Assembly: GCF_000227135.1 (NCBI RefSeq)
Contig: NC_018261.1
Coordinates: forward strand, 1,374,355 to 1,438,354
From: Leishmania donovani
Taxonomy: Eukaryota; Euglenozoa; Kinetoplastea; Trypanosomatida; Trypanosomatidae
Direction of reading: 5' to 3'
Length of the DNA stretch: 64,000 nucleotides
In this document: positions 1 to 10,122 of the stretch, piece by piece
Position numbering within the stretch: the first letter of the stretch is position 1
How the letters are laid out: each line of letters starts with the position of its first letter
Program-made: the position numbers and the translations under genes
The notes under the pieces: generated by a model
Told to the model about the DNA's origin: nothing
Seen by the model: the letters and a program-made list of their open reading frames with translations, nothing else
The model's database searches: none

Positions 1-1770
1 TGTGTGTGTGTGTGTGTGTGTGTGTTGGAGAGAGGGACGATATTGGAAGTGGGCGGGGCATTAGAGGTGTGAGAGCACAGAATCCGCAGCGTGAAATGGG
101 CTCTGCGGCCTCCTGGAAGATCTTTTCTTATTTCTTTTTTGGTTTTCAAAGATAAGAAATGGCGAACGAAAGGAAAAACGCTGGTGCTCGTGAACCACTC
201 AAAGTGACGCGCACTGCTGTGTACCTCAGGATGGGTCGAACTTGTTGCCCGCCACACGCCGACGCACGAGCACGTTGCGGGATACCACGCGCCATAATTT
301 GGCACCGGTGCACCCTTGATGAAAGCAATGAGGTACACAGGGACGCCCAACCACGCCCTCTCTTAGGCGTACCCGCAAATTCTTTCCCCTCACTAGACGA
401 AACCTCTCACCTCCCGTGTTGAAGATGCGCTCATTCAAGGTTTGCTTGTTCAGTTTCGCATTTGCATGCCCCTGCTGTCGTGGTGTAGTGCGCCGTGTTC
501 GAGCCGTGCGTGGCCACCTCGTTGTCGTCTCCCCCCCCCCTCCACCTTCCCTCTTACTGTTGCTCTCACAGCCTCTCGCGGTCCTGGCACTGGATACACA
601 CACAGTGGAGATGGCGGAGGGTGAAGAGAAGAACGGTTGATCGTGTGACGGTTCGTTTCACCAGGCGCACGTGTGGGTGGTCGCCCTCTTTTGCTTGTAT
701 CCATCCTGCAGACAGCACAAACGCCTTCGCACAGGCGCACACACGCGCGAAAGAGAGTAAGGTCTGTCAGGATGATGAAGCAAAAAAAAAAACGGAAATA
801 CACGGCTCGTATGAAAAGGAAGAAAATGCGTCTCTCTGCTTGTAATGTGCGGACGGTCGCTGGGGGCGGCATTCTCCCTCCTCTTCTCTGTTGTGTGCAT
901 GAACGTGCACGTTTAGAATGATTATCGTGCTTCGGTGGTCACCCGTTGCATGTGCTTGGGTGCAGCACGTTACTCGCTTCTCGCTCTCGTTACACCTCCC
1001 TCCCCCTCCCTATTTTTTTTGTTCCCCTCTTTTTCGTCGTGTTGTGCCTTTATGTGGTTGCCATCTCGATTCCTCTTTTCCTTGTCATGTTTCTCCTCCG
1101 CTCGCGTGGTCGTCTCGGAGAGACAGCTTCCCACCTTACAGCGTCCCCCACGCACATCTCTTTTCTCCTTTGGTTCCCTTCACTGTCCGTAGAGGCGCAT
1201 GGGAAGGTCGAGTTGCCGCGCTGCAAGATTGGCAACAACGGAAAAAACTGAAGTGCAGAGGCGACTAGTGGCCACCCCCCCCCCACAAAAAAAAAGATCG
1301 AACGCCGGAAAGGGAAAGGAATGTCATACGCCAGTTACTACCAGAGGGGGGGTGGCGAAGTGCCTTCGCGTATGCCTCTGTACACCACTTCCGTAGTTTT
1401 TTGTTGTTGGTCGGTAGGTCTGCCCTCGTATGCTCTTTGCTGGCCCTGTCTGTGTTTCGCCAGCTTCATGTCGTCTTTTGCGCTTGCAGCGCTCTCGATA
1501 ACGAGAAGAAAAAGAGAAACAAGGACGAAGAAAGCGTCGCGAAAGTGGCGGGGTGCTATGGTAAAGAAGACGGCACAGCCTCTCCCTAGCAGGCCCTCCT
1601 TGCTGGGAGGGGCCACGAGCGAGAGTTGCCGGAGCCACTCAATCGGGTCCTGTTCGCTCGTGCCCTTCTGGGGACTGCTGTTTCGTCTCTAGACGAGCAG
1701 CTGAAGGTGATGGAGGGAATCGCAATGCGTGCGAAGTTATCCTCGCCTCCTTTTCGGAGTGCATATAAGC

Positions 1771-1817
<47 letters not shown>

Positions 1818-2029
1818 CGGGGACGTCCTCTGCAAGGCAGCACCTCTCCCTTCAACGCTCTCTACTCCTCCCTCCTCTCTCCCCTCAATCCTTTTCTGCA
1901 ATGCGGTCACACAATCATTATACTGATATATATATATATATAGTAATACGGGCTTCGATAATACATCGCACACGAAGGTGAGATAGCAGAAGCACAAATC
2001 ACATCCCCGCCACCTCTGCTCCCTTCCTC
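1..2029. other. Gene-free spacer before the first gene
   Basis: I find no ORF with the GC-rich third-position pattern of the real genes here. The stretch is pyrimidine-rich and low-complexity. It holds a (TG)n run at its very start, short poly-A and poly-T runs, a (TA)n-(TG)n microsatellite at 1771-1818 and a second short TA run near 1927-1941. It is probably 3' UTR of a gene to the left plus intergenic spacer. Short ORFs on both strands look like chance. Confidence 0.6.
1771..1818. repeat. (TA)n-(TG)n compound microsatellite
   Basis: About 24 nt of TA dinucleotides run directly into about 23 nt of TG dinucleotides. It lies in the spacer before the first gene. Such runs are common in trypanosomatid spacers and are length-variable between strains. 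Confidence 0.95.
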
Positions 2030-2031
2030 AG
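2030..2031 (+). promoter_or_regulatory. Candidate spliced-leader acceptor AG
   Basis: A pyrimidine-rich stretch from about 2005 to 2029 ends in AG just 5 nt before the ATG at 2037. If it is used, the 5' UTR is very short. Alternatively it favours translation from the downstream in-frame ATG at 2121. Confidence 0.4.
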
Positions 2032-2036
2032 GAGCG

Positions 2037-2750
2037 ATGCCTACACAAGAAGAGCCTCCACAGCAGACCCGTTTGCTCTTGCGTCGCACGCTGAGCACCC
2101 GATTTCCCCTTATTCTTGGTGAGATGCGGCTGCCCAGTATGGCCCCTAGTCCGAGCATTCCCTATGATGTGCTGCTTCGCCGCTACGTGGACCTGCGCGA
2201 CGCGGCCCGAGATCTGATCTCTGCCGACCCGAGGCAGTCGCTCAATGTGCACGACACCTATCTGCGTCTCTGTCAAGCCCATGGCTACCCGCTAGACAAT
2301 CACTACCTGGGGTACCTCGCTCGATACGCCACGGTGCAAGCCGCTATTACGAGCGGCTCAGCCCGAGATGTGGTGGACAAGGTGCGTCATCTCGATTTTC
2401 TTCCCACCTATGTTGGCAAGCTCGCGTGGATGCCCATCTTCGTTACCCTCTCCGACTGCGTTCTCCTTCACTCTTTGTCACTGTCGGGCCAGCAGCTGGA
2501 CAGTGATTTAGTGCTTCTCCTTGCCCACAGCCTCCCTCCTCTCGTGCAACTTGCCTGCCTGGACGTATCTGGCAATCCGATCGGCTGCACCGGTGTGCAG
2601 GCTCTCATACGGCTCGTGAAGTCCTCTCCCTCTCTGACGCAGTGCAACATACACGGCTCTGCATCGATTGCACCTCTGACAAGGCGGCTCGAGGCCGCAT
2701 TGGCTCGCAATCAAGAGCGCACATCTCCGACAGCGGTGGCGAGCCAGTGA
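2037..2750 (+). CDS. Leucine-rich-repeat-like hypothetical protein
   Basis: This is a 237-aa protein with no family I can name. Residues ~140-215 carry repeated Leu-rich segments of the ribonuclease-inhibitor kind (for example L-x-x-L-x-x-L-x-L-S-G, then L-A-C-L-D-V-S-G-N-P-I-G), which suggests two or three LRR units and hence a protein-interaction role. The N-terminal half is mixed helix without a recognisable domain. I see no signal peptide or TM segment. The start is uncertain: ATG 2037 lies only 5 nt after a candidate splice acceptor, and the in-frame ATG at 2121 would give a 209-aa protein. Codon use is GC-rich at third positions like the neighbouring genes, which supports it as real coding sequence. 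Confidence 0.7.
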   Translation: MPTQEEPPQQTRLLLRRTLSTRFPLILGEMRLPSMAPSPSIPYDVLLRRYVDLRDAARDLISADPRQSLNVHDTYLRLCQAHGYPLDNHYLGYLARYATVQAAITSGSARDVVDKVRHLDFLPTYVGKLAWMPIFVTLSDCVLLHSLSLSGQQLDSDLVLLLAHSLPPLVQLACLDVSGNPIGCTGVQALIRLVKSSPSLTQCNIHGSASIAPLTRRLEAALARNQERTSPTAVASQ

Positions 2751-3177
2751 TGGTGCCGGCAATGTCAGCAGCGCACGGGTGTACTTCCTGTACAGTATTC
2801 GCTCCTCTCACGGCACGCCCATGCGAGGAAGGGCTACCGTCTGTCGATGTGCTTGTATGTTGTGCCGTCCTTTCTTTGTGTACTGCTCTCTCGCCCTCGC
2901 GACTTGTATGTCTTATTATCTGATCTTTCTTTTCCGTGGAACTGGAACGACTGCGCCGTGGCCTCGTGGAGGACATCAAGGACTGCACTACACACACACA
3001 CACACACGCACGCACGCACACATACAAGGTAAAAACAGAGAACTGGTATTCGGGCAGTCGACAGGACGCTCTTTCTATGCGGCATCGTGCGCACAGTGTA
3101 CTCCGTCGTAGGCAGTATCGTTGATGTTGTTTTTGCGAGTGCGGGCGTGGTCGTCTGGCATACGATGCCGCTCTCTC

Positions 3178-3215
<38 letters not shown>

Positions 3216-3440
3216 GTCTTGCATTGGGCAAGTGCATCAGCACGTCGTGCTCGCTGGGTGAGTACTCATGTTCACAGTCTCGCACTTTTCTACACGTCTG
3301 CTGGTGCCGCGCCTTCCTCTTCGCGCTTTGCTCTCCCATGAGACGCTCCCACATCTTCAGTTGACCTCGCGGCGCCGCGTGCGGGGTCATGGCGGTGCCC
3401 AAATCCCACTTCTCTTCCCTCTCTCTCTCTGCCGTTCTTC
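2751..3440. other. Spacer with CA and TG repeats
   Basis: This is a 3' UTR and intergenic spacer. It contains a CA run near 2991-3006, a TG run at 3183-3217, and a polypyrimidine tract at about 3407-3440 that leads into the splice acceptor of the TPR gene. I see no gene here. Confidence 0.65.
3183..3217. repeat. (TG)n microsatellite
   Basis: TG dinucleotides run with one C interruption near the right end, in the spacer upstream of the TPR gene. Confidence 0.95.
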
Positions 3441-3442
3441 AG
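3441..3442 (+). promoter_or_regulatory. Spliced-leader acceptor AG that decides the TPR start
   Basis: A dense polypyrimidine tract at ~3407-3440 ends in AG at 3441-3442. It lies downstream of the first in-frame ATG (3389), so a mature mRNA spliced here would lack that ATG and would start translation at 3521. Confidence 0.6.
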
Positions 3443-3520
3443 AGTCATCGCGTGCGAGTGCTGGCGCACTCGATAGCACAAAGACACCACGCACAGACGC
3501 GCCTCCAGTGGGCAGGACTC

Positions 3521-4798
3521 ATGCTCGCTCGTCTTGCGTGGCCAACGAGTCGCCTCGCCATCGCAGCGACCGGCAGCTCTGTGCCTCTGTGCCGGGGTCG
3601 TCTCGCAGGCGTCGCAGCAGCGCTGGGCGCCCCGTCTTTCGTTAGCGCAGCACTTGTGTCACAACGATGGGCCAGCTCGGATGGTATTGGCAACAACGCC
3701 AGCACCGGGGACTCTAGCACGGGTACTGCAGCAATTGCTGATCTGAGCGAGAAGGAGCTGGTTGAGCTCAACAAGGAGGCCGCGGAGGCCTTCGAAAAGG
3801 GCGAATTTTCCTCGGCCATCGAAGCGTGGGAGAAGGTGGCACAGTCGAAGCAGCACACCCCAAACAGCCCCACCCTCATGAGCTGCCTCAACAACCTCGC
3901 TTGCGCGTACGGTGAGATGGGTGACAGCATACGAAAGCTGAAGCTACTGGAGAGATCTCGCGACCTGGTTCAAGCAGTGTACGGCACCGACCACCCGCAA
4001 TATGGCATGGTCTTGTATAACATGGCCTGCGCCAAGGAGGAGATGGGCCTCTATGCTGATATGAAGCAGCTGCTTGAGCAGTCGCTCGCTCTCCATGAGA
4101 AGCGTTTCAACCCACGACATGCCAAGGTCGGTCGCGTTCTGCTGTTGCTCGCCGCCGCCCACGGCCATCTTGGCGAGCACGAAGCCCAGCTGCGTACAGC
4201 CGAGCGTGCGTACGAGATTGTGAAGCGTCACTGCGGCCCTGAACACGTGCAGACAACCATTGCGATGATGACTCTCGGTCGAGCCTACGGTGCGGCGGGG
4301 CAGGTGGAGCGACAGCTGCAGCTCGCACAGGCAGCCTACAGCATTCAAGAGAGGCGGCTTGGCCCAATGAGCCCGCAGCTGGCCATGACTCTGCTGGAGG
4401 TTGCCGAAGCGCACAGGGTCAACGGCGATTTCTACAATCAGAAGGCGCTGCTCGAGCAGGCTGTGGAGCTGCAGCAGCGGGCCTTTGGGCAGCAGCACAC
4501 CCAACTCATTGACACATACATCGCACTCGGTGACGCTTGCGGGCAGCTGGAAAATCCGAAATCGCAAGCGCAGTACTACCTTGAGGCGCTCAAGATTGCA
4601 CGTCAGCGCTTCCAAGGAAGGCACATTGCCATCGGCAAGGCTGCAGTGAGCGCCGCCCGCGCGTACCTCTCTCATGGCAACAAGGCGAAGGCGCAAGCGT
4701 TGTTGGACGAGGCGCTGTCTATTGTGAAGCGCAACGTGAGCCCGGAGCACCCTCTCTCCAAGCAGCTGGCCAAGGTCGCAAAGGAGGTGGCGCGGTAG
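3521..4798 (+). CDS. TPR (kinesin-light-chain-type) protein, probably mitochondrial
   Basis: This is a 425-aa protein made mostly of tandem tetratricopeptide repeats of about 42 residues (TPR_12/kinesin-light-chain style). The recurring pattern has conserved L-x-x-L-A, Y and G-x-x-H-P/H-x-x-x positions from about residue 65 to the C-terminus. Such helical arrays act as scaffolds; no catalytic motif is present. The ORF is open from ATG 3389 (469 aa), but the strong polypyrimidine-AG at 3441-3442 lies after that ATG, so I chose ATG 3521. The N-terminus from there is Arg-, Ala- and Ser-rich and lacks acidic residues for about 35 positions, a good mitochondrial presequence by inspection. The partner is unknown. 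The import signal rests on composition alone. Confidence 0.85.
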   Translation: MLARLAWPTSRLAIAATGSSVPLCRGRLAGVAAALGAPSFVSAALVSQRWASSDGIGNNASTGDSSTGTAAIADLSEKELVELNKEAAEAFEKGEFSSAIEAWEKVAQSKQHTPNSPTLMSCLNNLACAYGEMGDSIRKLKLLERSRDLVQAVYGTDHPQYGMVLYNMACAKEEMGLYADMKQLLEQSLALHEKRFNPRHAKVGRVLLLLAAAHGHLGEHEAQLRTAERAYEIVKRHCGPEHVQTTIAMMTLGRAYGAAGQVERQLQLAQAAYSIQERRLGPMSPQLAMTLLEVAEAHRVNGDFYNQKALLEQAVELQQRAFGQQHTQLIDTYIALGDACGQLENPKSQAQYYLEALKIARQRFQGRHIAIGKAAVSAARAYLSHGNKAKAQALLDEALSIVKRNVSPEHPLSKQLAKVAKEVAR

Positions 4799-4820
4799 TG
4801 GCACCGCACCTCTGGAATCA

Positions 4821-4856
<36 letters not shown>

Positions 4857-5570
4857 GTGGCGAAGTGTGTTGGGGTGTTGCTTGCGAATGAGGTGGCCCT
4901 GCTCCGCCGCGCCGGGGCCGTGAGAAAAGGTGGGAGGGAGGCGGTGACGCATCGCTGGTGCGCCACAGTTTCGACCTCTTTCTCTCTCCCTTTCCCCTTG
5001 AACCGCATCATGCACTTGTGTGCTTCTTCACGCCTTTGTAGCGTAAGGCAGTGCAAAGTCATGAGGTACCGGAAGGGGAAACGAAGCAAACTGCGCTGTC
5101 GGAGTTGATCTGCGCTCAGCCGGTCTGTGTCGCCATGATCGTGTTTGACTGCTCTGACGTCGAGCCTGAGGCCGAACGGCGCGCATGCCGTAGAGCGAGT
5201 GGACATGTGCGTCGATGTATGGCTTTCCTCACTCCTTCACGAGCATCCCTCCCGTTCAACTCAAGCACACCCTCTCTCATATATACACCCCTTTTGCACA
5301 CCTGTGACAGCACGCCGCCACTCTGCGCACACGCATACTCGCACAAGCACGTACTATCGCTCGCTTGTTGCAAGCTCATTTCCATAGAGAAGGGTCCTCG
5401 TTCACACAAGCACGCCCATAAAACCGCCCGCACATAGTGGAGTAAGAGTGCCGTCTTCACCCGGGCTGTCGCGTGTTTAACGGTGCAGCAGTCCGACACA
5501 CATACGCGGCACACCTAATCCAGCAGCCAGTCGATCTCTCTAACATATTTTATCTTCCGTCTTTTCTCCG
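4799..5570. other. Spacer between TPR and RUVBL1 genes
   Basis: It begins with a (TG)n microsatellite at 4823-4853 directly after the TPR stop codon. The rest is unstructured UTR and intergenic sequence ending in the polypyrimidine tract of the next gene. I see no gene. Confidence 0.65.
4823..4853. repeat. (TG)n microsatellite
   Basis: An uninterrupted TG run sits about 25 nt after the stop codon of the TPR gene, so it lies in that gene's 3' UTR. Confidence 0.95.
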
Positions 5571-5572
5571 AG
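5571..5572 (+). promoter_or_regulatory. Spliced-leader acceptor AG of RUVBL1
   Basis: The pyrimidine-rich stretch 5533-5570 is followed by the first AG at 5571-5572. This gives a 5' UTR of about 135 nt before ATG 5708. Confidence 0.55.
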
Positions 5573-5707
5573 AAAGGCACTCGGCTGCCGGTGTCGGTTC
5601 ACCGTTCGGTTCCTGCATTGACTAGTGACCGCGAGCTCCATCTGGCTAACTCCACGCGTGCCCGTCTTATTGCACGTCTACCGAATAATCGCTCTCTTCA
5701 CAGCACG

Positions 5708-7087
5708 ATGTCCGGCATCAAGATCGAGGAGGTCATCTCGACCACCAAGAAGGAGCGGGTGGCAGCGCACAGCCATGTGAAGGGGCTCGGCCTTAACCCG
5801 GACGGGACGACGAAGCACATCGCCGACGGTTTCGTTGGACAGGAGAAGGCGCGCGAGGCGGCCGGCATTGCGGTGGAGCTGATCCGCTCCAAGAAGATGG
5901 CAGGTCGGGCGCTACTGTTTGCGGGGCCGCCGGGCACCGGCAAGACGGCGCTGGCCCTCGGTATTGCCAAGGAGCTGGGGCCCAAGGTGCCCTTCTGCCC
6001 GATGGTCGGCAGCGAGGTGTACAGCGCGGAGGTGAAGAAGACGGAGGTTCTCATGGAGAACTTCCGCCGCGCCATCGGGCTACGCATCAAGGAGAACAAA
6101 GAGGTGTACGAGGGAGAGGTGACTGAGCTGCGCGCCGAGGAGACGGACAACCCGCTCGGCGGCTATGGCAAGTCCATCTCGCATGTCATCATCACCCTCA
6201 AGTCGCAGAAGGGGTCCAAGTTGCTGAAGCTGGATGCGGCCATCTACGAGAGCCTGGAGAAGGAGAAGGTGTCCGTCGGTGACGTTATCTACATCGAGGC
6301 AAGCTCTGGCGCTGTGAAGCGGGTGGGCCGCAGCGATGCGTACATCGGTGACCACGACCTGGAGGCGGACGAGTACGTTCCGATCCCGAAGGGAGACGTG
6401 CACAAGAAGAAAGAGGTGATTCAGGACGTAACGCTGCACGATCTCGACATGGCAAACGCCAAGCCTAGTCAGGGACAGGATGCCCTGTCAATTGTCAGCA
6501 GCATGATGCGGCACAAAAAGACGGAGGTGACGGAGAAGCTGCGCCAGGAGATCAACAAGGTTGTGAACAAATACATTGACCAGGGCGTCGCTGAGCTCGT
6601 GCCCGGCGTCCTCTTCATCGATGAAGTGCACATGCTGGATATTGAGTGTTTCACCTACCTCAACAAGGCGCTGGAGTCGACCCTCGCACCGGTCGTCATA
6701 TTCGCCACCAACCGCGGCAGTTGCCGCATTCGCGGGACGGAGATTCGCGCGCCGCACGGGATGCCAACAGATTTGCTAGATCGTCTCCTTATCATTCGCA
6801 CCATGAACTACGACGTGAGCGAAATAACGTCGATCGTGGAGATCCGTGCCCATGTGGAGGGGGTGAAGATATCCGAGGCGGCTCTGACCAAGCTCGGCAT
6901 CATCGGCGAGAGCACGTCGCTGCGCTTCGTTGCGCAACTGCTGACCCCAGCGCTCATCATTGCCGAGACGAACGGTCGCGAGATGATCGAGGAGGAAGAT
7001 GTGGATCTGGTGGCTGAACTCTTCAAGGACGGCAAGGCATCTGCCCGTCTGCTGCAGGACCACGCAGAGGAATACGTATACCAGTGA
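5708..7087 (+). CDS. RUVBL1: RuvB-like 1 (pontin) AAA+ ATPase
   Basis: This 459-aa protein closely follows the RUVBL1/pontin family along its whole length, including the N-terminal K-I-E-E-V and H-S-H-V-K-G-L-G-L signatures. Walker A is G-P-P-G-T-G-K-T at residues 73-80. Walker B is L-F-I-D-E-V-H at 302-308. The long OB-fold insertion typical of the family lies between them. RUVBL1 forms a hetero-hexameric ring with RUVBL2 and serves chromatin remodelling (INO80, SWR1-type), the R2TP chaperone and snoRNP assembly, mostly in the nucleus. The frame is open upstream to a GTG at 5591, but family alignment and the splice acceptor at 5571-5572 make ATG 5708 the start. Length matches the usual 455-460 aa and all ATPase motifs are intact. 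RUVBL2 is not in this window. Confidence 0.97.
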   Translation: MSGIKIEEVISTTKKERVAAHSHVKGLGLNPDGTTKHIADGFVGQEKAREAAGIAVELIRSKKMAGRALLFAGPPGTGKTALALGIAKELGPKVPFCPMVGSEVYSAEVKKTEVLMENFRRAIGLRIKENKEVYEGEVTELRAEETDNPLGGYGKSISHVIITLKSQKGSKLLKLDAAIYESLEKEKVSVGDVIYIEASSGAVKRVGRSDAYIGDHDLEADEYVPIPKGDVHKKKEVIQDVTLHDLDMANAKPSQGQDALSIVSSMMRHKKTEVTEKLRQEINKVVNKYIDQGVAELVPGVLFIDEVHMLDIECFTYLNKALESTLAPVVIFATNRGSCRIRGTEIRAPHGMPTDLLDRLLIIRTMNYDVSEITSIVEIRAHVEGVKISEAALTKLGIIGESTSLRFVAQLLTPALIIAETNGREMIEEEDVDLVAELFKDGKASARLLQDHAEEYVYQ

Positions 7088-8178
7088 GGCAGCGTTCCCG
7101 AGAACAGTTGCAGAGGCGATGCGACGTGGAGGTGGCCCATCGCTGCACGCATGCACCTCCTCCTCCTTCCCCGTTTTCCTCTGGGCCGTCTTCGCAGAGC
7201 AGTGTACCCTTCCGTAGTTTTTTTTTTCTCGTTCCCTTTTTGATGTGTGTATGTGTGTGTGGTGAAACACAAGTGCGTGTGCCTCTGTGTGCGTGGGTGT
7301 GTCTCTCCTGACCTCACGCTCCTCCTCGCCTTGAATGTGTCTGTCTCTCTTTGCACACGCGTGCGTTTGCCTGCCGTTGCTCACCATTTTGCCTTCAGGG
7401 ACACGGATGGCGCACACCCCGTAAAAACAGAGCAGCACTCGGGTGATGAGGGAGTCGTTAGGAGGGTACGCTATCCGATCCCCTTCACTCGTGGGGGTGG
7501 GGGTATTTTAGGGTTCCCTGTGTCTAACTAGAAGGACAGAGAGAAAGCAAGAAGCACTGGCTCGTGTTACTCTCGGGTGTGAACGCGACACCATATGCAC
7601 AGTCCACTGCGCTGGTGTCTCCCCCTCCCCCCTTTGACCGACTCTGCAGGGCCCTCTTTTCCCCGAGGCGTCACCTACCTGCTCTCTTATCAGGCTGGCG
7701 TGTACGAGCAAGCAAGGTGATTATCGTCATAAAAGTGGCCATCACGTTCTGTCCCCCTTTCTATCACCGCTCTGCACCCCGTACTTGTTTTGATTTCCTC
7801 AACTTCTCTTTCACTGTGGTGAAGTCTGTACTCACACACGCCCTCGCCCGACGTCCAAAACGTGCATGTGCATTGCATTGCCGCCTACTCCCCAGCTCCC
7901 CCCCCCCTCCCCTGCCAATCCGCTCCTCACCGATTGATCAGCTCCAGGCGAACCTGTTCGGTGTCCGCATTGGCAGAGTTGCTGCGGTACGCCATGGAGC
8001 AGGAAAGGGGCTCCACTGAAAACAAATAGCCAGCCGTGTGGATGAAGCGCTGTTGCAGCTGTTGAAACACGAAGTATACTTGCGCCTATCATCCACGTCG
8101 GCCCACGCGGGAGTGCGCTACTCTTTGTGTTGATGCCATCTGTGGTGTGACGCGTGTGCGCGTGCTCGTTTTGGCGTC
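7088..8178. other. 1.1-kb spacer
   Basis: Pyrimidine-rich UTR and intergenic DNA with poly-T runs and short C runs. The longest + strand ORF (7564-8019) has no coding-like codon pattern or recognisable domain. I see no gene. Confidence 0.6.
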
Positions 8179-9165
8179 ATGTTAGAGTTTGTCGTCACCA
8201 CTCGGCCGTCGCGCCGCATTGTGTGCCGCAACGAGGCAACGTACATCTACTTTTGGCCCTACCTCTTCTGTCGCGAAGTCCCGGGTGCCCTGCAGTTGTG
8301 TCGGTGGGCTGCACGTCGTGGTGCAGCCGTGCACGGTGCCGTCCGGCTGCAGCCCAGCGAGACCCCCAACGCAGCGCATCGATGCTATCTGAAAGTAACA
8401 CGCCCTGTCGCCGCAGGCCGCACGCTCATTTCGCTTCCGGCAGCGCTTTCTCTGAGTGTCAGCTCTCCAGAGTCGCGCAAAGGCACCTTCATCGGACGCT
8501 ACAGCGCCCTTGAGAACTTTGCGCAGCTCCTCGCCCGTGAGCTGCACAACCCGCGCAGCCCTCATCGCGCCTATCTCGAGTTTCTGCATGACCTGCACAA
8601 CTCGGGGACGGAAGAGGTATCGGACGCACTTCTTGCCGGGCTCCACTACGAGCGTGCTGCGGTACTGGTTGATCAACTAGATGCCATGTACGCCGGGAAC
8701 TCGCTGCAAGCACGCGGGGCTGCCAACGCGCCGTTCCTGGACAAGGAGCAGCTGACCTCAGCAAGTCAGCGCGTGGAGTGGGTGCGGCTGCAACAGCTGC
8801 AGCGTCGCCTTGAGCAAGGCGTGCCTCACTTTGCCGCCAAATCAACAGCCTGGGCGTTGTCCATGGCGCTGAGTCGCGCAATGGAGGACGACGCGGAGGG
8901 GCTCAGCCTTTATCCGCTGATCGACTTTTGCGCCCATAGCTTTGAGCCGAGCGCATACGTCTGTGTAGGCGAAGAGCGCGTTGCAGCCGTGCGACCGGTT
9001 CGCTGGGCAGATTCGAGCGGAGAGCCCCTTGTGCACGTCGTGACGCGACGTTTGCTGCGCGCAGGCGAAAAGGTTACCCTGCGGTGGCATTGGCGGCCTG
9101 TCAAGACGACGGAGGATGCGGAGTTTTGGCAGATGCGCTTCGGCTACGTTCCGCTGTCAGAGTAG
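8179..9165 (+). CDS. SET-domain protein of the SETD3/RuBisCO-LSMT type
   Basis: This is a 328-aa protein whose layout matches the LSMT/SETD3 group of lysine (or histidine) methyltransferases. An N-terminal segment has G-R-T-L-I-S-L-P, the usual start of the SET core in this group. A helical insert follows. The C-terminal SET signature at residues ~245-260 reads Y-P-L-I-D-F-C-A-H-S-F-E-P-S-A, where most members have D-x-x-N-H-x-x-x-P-N. The change of N-H to A-H and P-N to P-S is notable because these residues line the S-adenosylmethionine pocket, so catalysis is not assured. The final G-E-K-V-T-L-R-W region corresponds to the G-E-x-(I/V)-x-x-x-Y stretch, with Trp in place of the catalytic Tyr. 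There is no post-SET cysteine cluster and no targeting signal is evident. The substrate cannot be told. Confidence 0.75.
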   Translation: MLEFVVTTRPSRRIVCRNEATYIYFWPYLFCREVPGALQLCRWAARRGAAVHGAVRLQPSETPNAAHRCYLKVTRPVAAGRTLISLPAALSLSVSSPESRKGTFIGRYSALENFAQLLARELHNPRSPHRAYLEFLHDLHNSGTEEVSDALLAGLHYERAAVLVDQLDAMYAGNSLQARGAANAPFLDKEQLTSASQRVEWVRLQQLQRRLEQGVPHFAAKSTAWALSMALSRAMEDDAEGLSLYPLIDFCAHSFEPSAYVCVGEERVAAVRPVRWADSSGEPLVHVVTRRLLRAGEKVTLRWHWRPVKTTEDAEFWQMRFGYVPLSE

Positions 9166-10070
9166 CCGCACGATGGGGTTCGTGCGCAGGTCTCTGCACG
9201 CATACGTTCACACGTGCGATGGCGCCGTACGTGGCCTGTGCGCTCGTGCCTGACTCACTGTCGTGTACTGCCTACCTTCATCACAGGTCCTCTCAACGAA
9301 CGAAAAGCAGCCATGGAAACAGAGAGGGGAGCAGCCACAAACGACACGGAAAAACATGGCCCAGCACTTGCAGGAAGACACGACCTGTGTGTGTGCGCGC
9401 GCGTGTGCGTGCCTGTGCTTCTTTTCCCAAGCGTCGGGCGAGTGAGCAGCACCAGAAACGCCTGAGTCGATGCATCTGATGTCGTCTACTTCTCTCATCG
9501 TCCCTCTCCCTCCTTCGTCACTTGTGCATGTCGCCGTCGCCTTTCGTTTTGTTCTTATTTTCCGAGCGGTGTATGCGTGCCTGCATCTGTGTGTGTGTTG
9601 TTCGCTGTGTGCACCGACGGATGGCCGCCGGCCTCCTCCCTTGTTGAGCACAAGGGGGTATTCTTGAAGGAAAAGCAAACACGAGCAAGAGAAGTGGCGA
9701 CTCTTGCGGCACCGAAGAGTCACATCAACGTCACGTGCCAGAGGGAGGGAGCGGTTACCATCGCTCACTCGCTCGCACACGTGCCTTCCTTCATTTCACA
9801 GAGCACATTCCGTCCACAAGGAGAAGCTCCACCCAAAGGCACCAGACACCTCCGGCAAGCACAACTAGCATTCGCGAGGAGGAGCAGCTCGGAGAAGGGG
9901 CAAGAGTCGTGTTTTATCCCCCACCCGCCAACCACCTCTTTTCTGCGGCACCACACGACTCATAAAAACTTTTGAAGGACGACTTGTTGGTTTGACCGCT
10001 TTCCGTTTTCACCTCTCCTTTTTGATTCACTGTGCCGTTTGTCCCCCCCCACACACACACACACACTTAA
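9166..10070. other. Spacer before PEX1
   Basis: Non-coding UTR and intergenic sequence with short GT/GC-alternating runs. It ends in a C8 run and a CA repeat (about 10043-10066) that form the polypyrimidine-type lead-in to the PEX1 splice acceptor. I see no gene. Confidence 0.6.
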
Positions 10071-10072
10071 AG
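10071..10072 (+). promoter_or_regulatory. Candidate spliced-leader acceptor AG of PEX1
   Basis: The first AG after the pyrimidine-rich stretch at ~10000-10050 and its CA repeat. It leaves a 5' UTR of about 50 nt before ATG 10123. Confidence 0.45.
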
Positions 10073-10122
10073 GCCTCGGCCTCGAAGCGGAGCGTTGTTA
10101 GTTGGCGCCGCTCGGTCCGCCC

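Noticed and set aside
3389..3520. N-terminal extension of the TPR protein from ATG 3389
   Set aside because: The strong polypyrimidine-AG at 3441-3442 lies after this ATG, so it would be absent from the mature mRNA. Mapping the spliced-leader site upstream of 3389 would overturn this.
3944..5206. 420-aa ORF on the - strand
   Set aside because: It lies opposite the TPR gene and mirrors its GC3-rich codons. It has no domain of its own, and all other genes here are on the + strand.
5591..5707. Upstream extension of RUVBL1 from a GTG
   Set aside because: GTG is not used as a nuclear start in this group; the family start is at ATG 5708. The same reasoning removed non-ATG extensions at 10102, 22400, 27123, 30690, 42689, 44464 and 51470.
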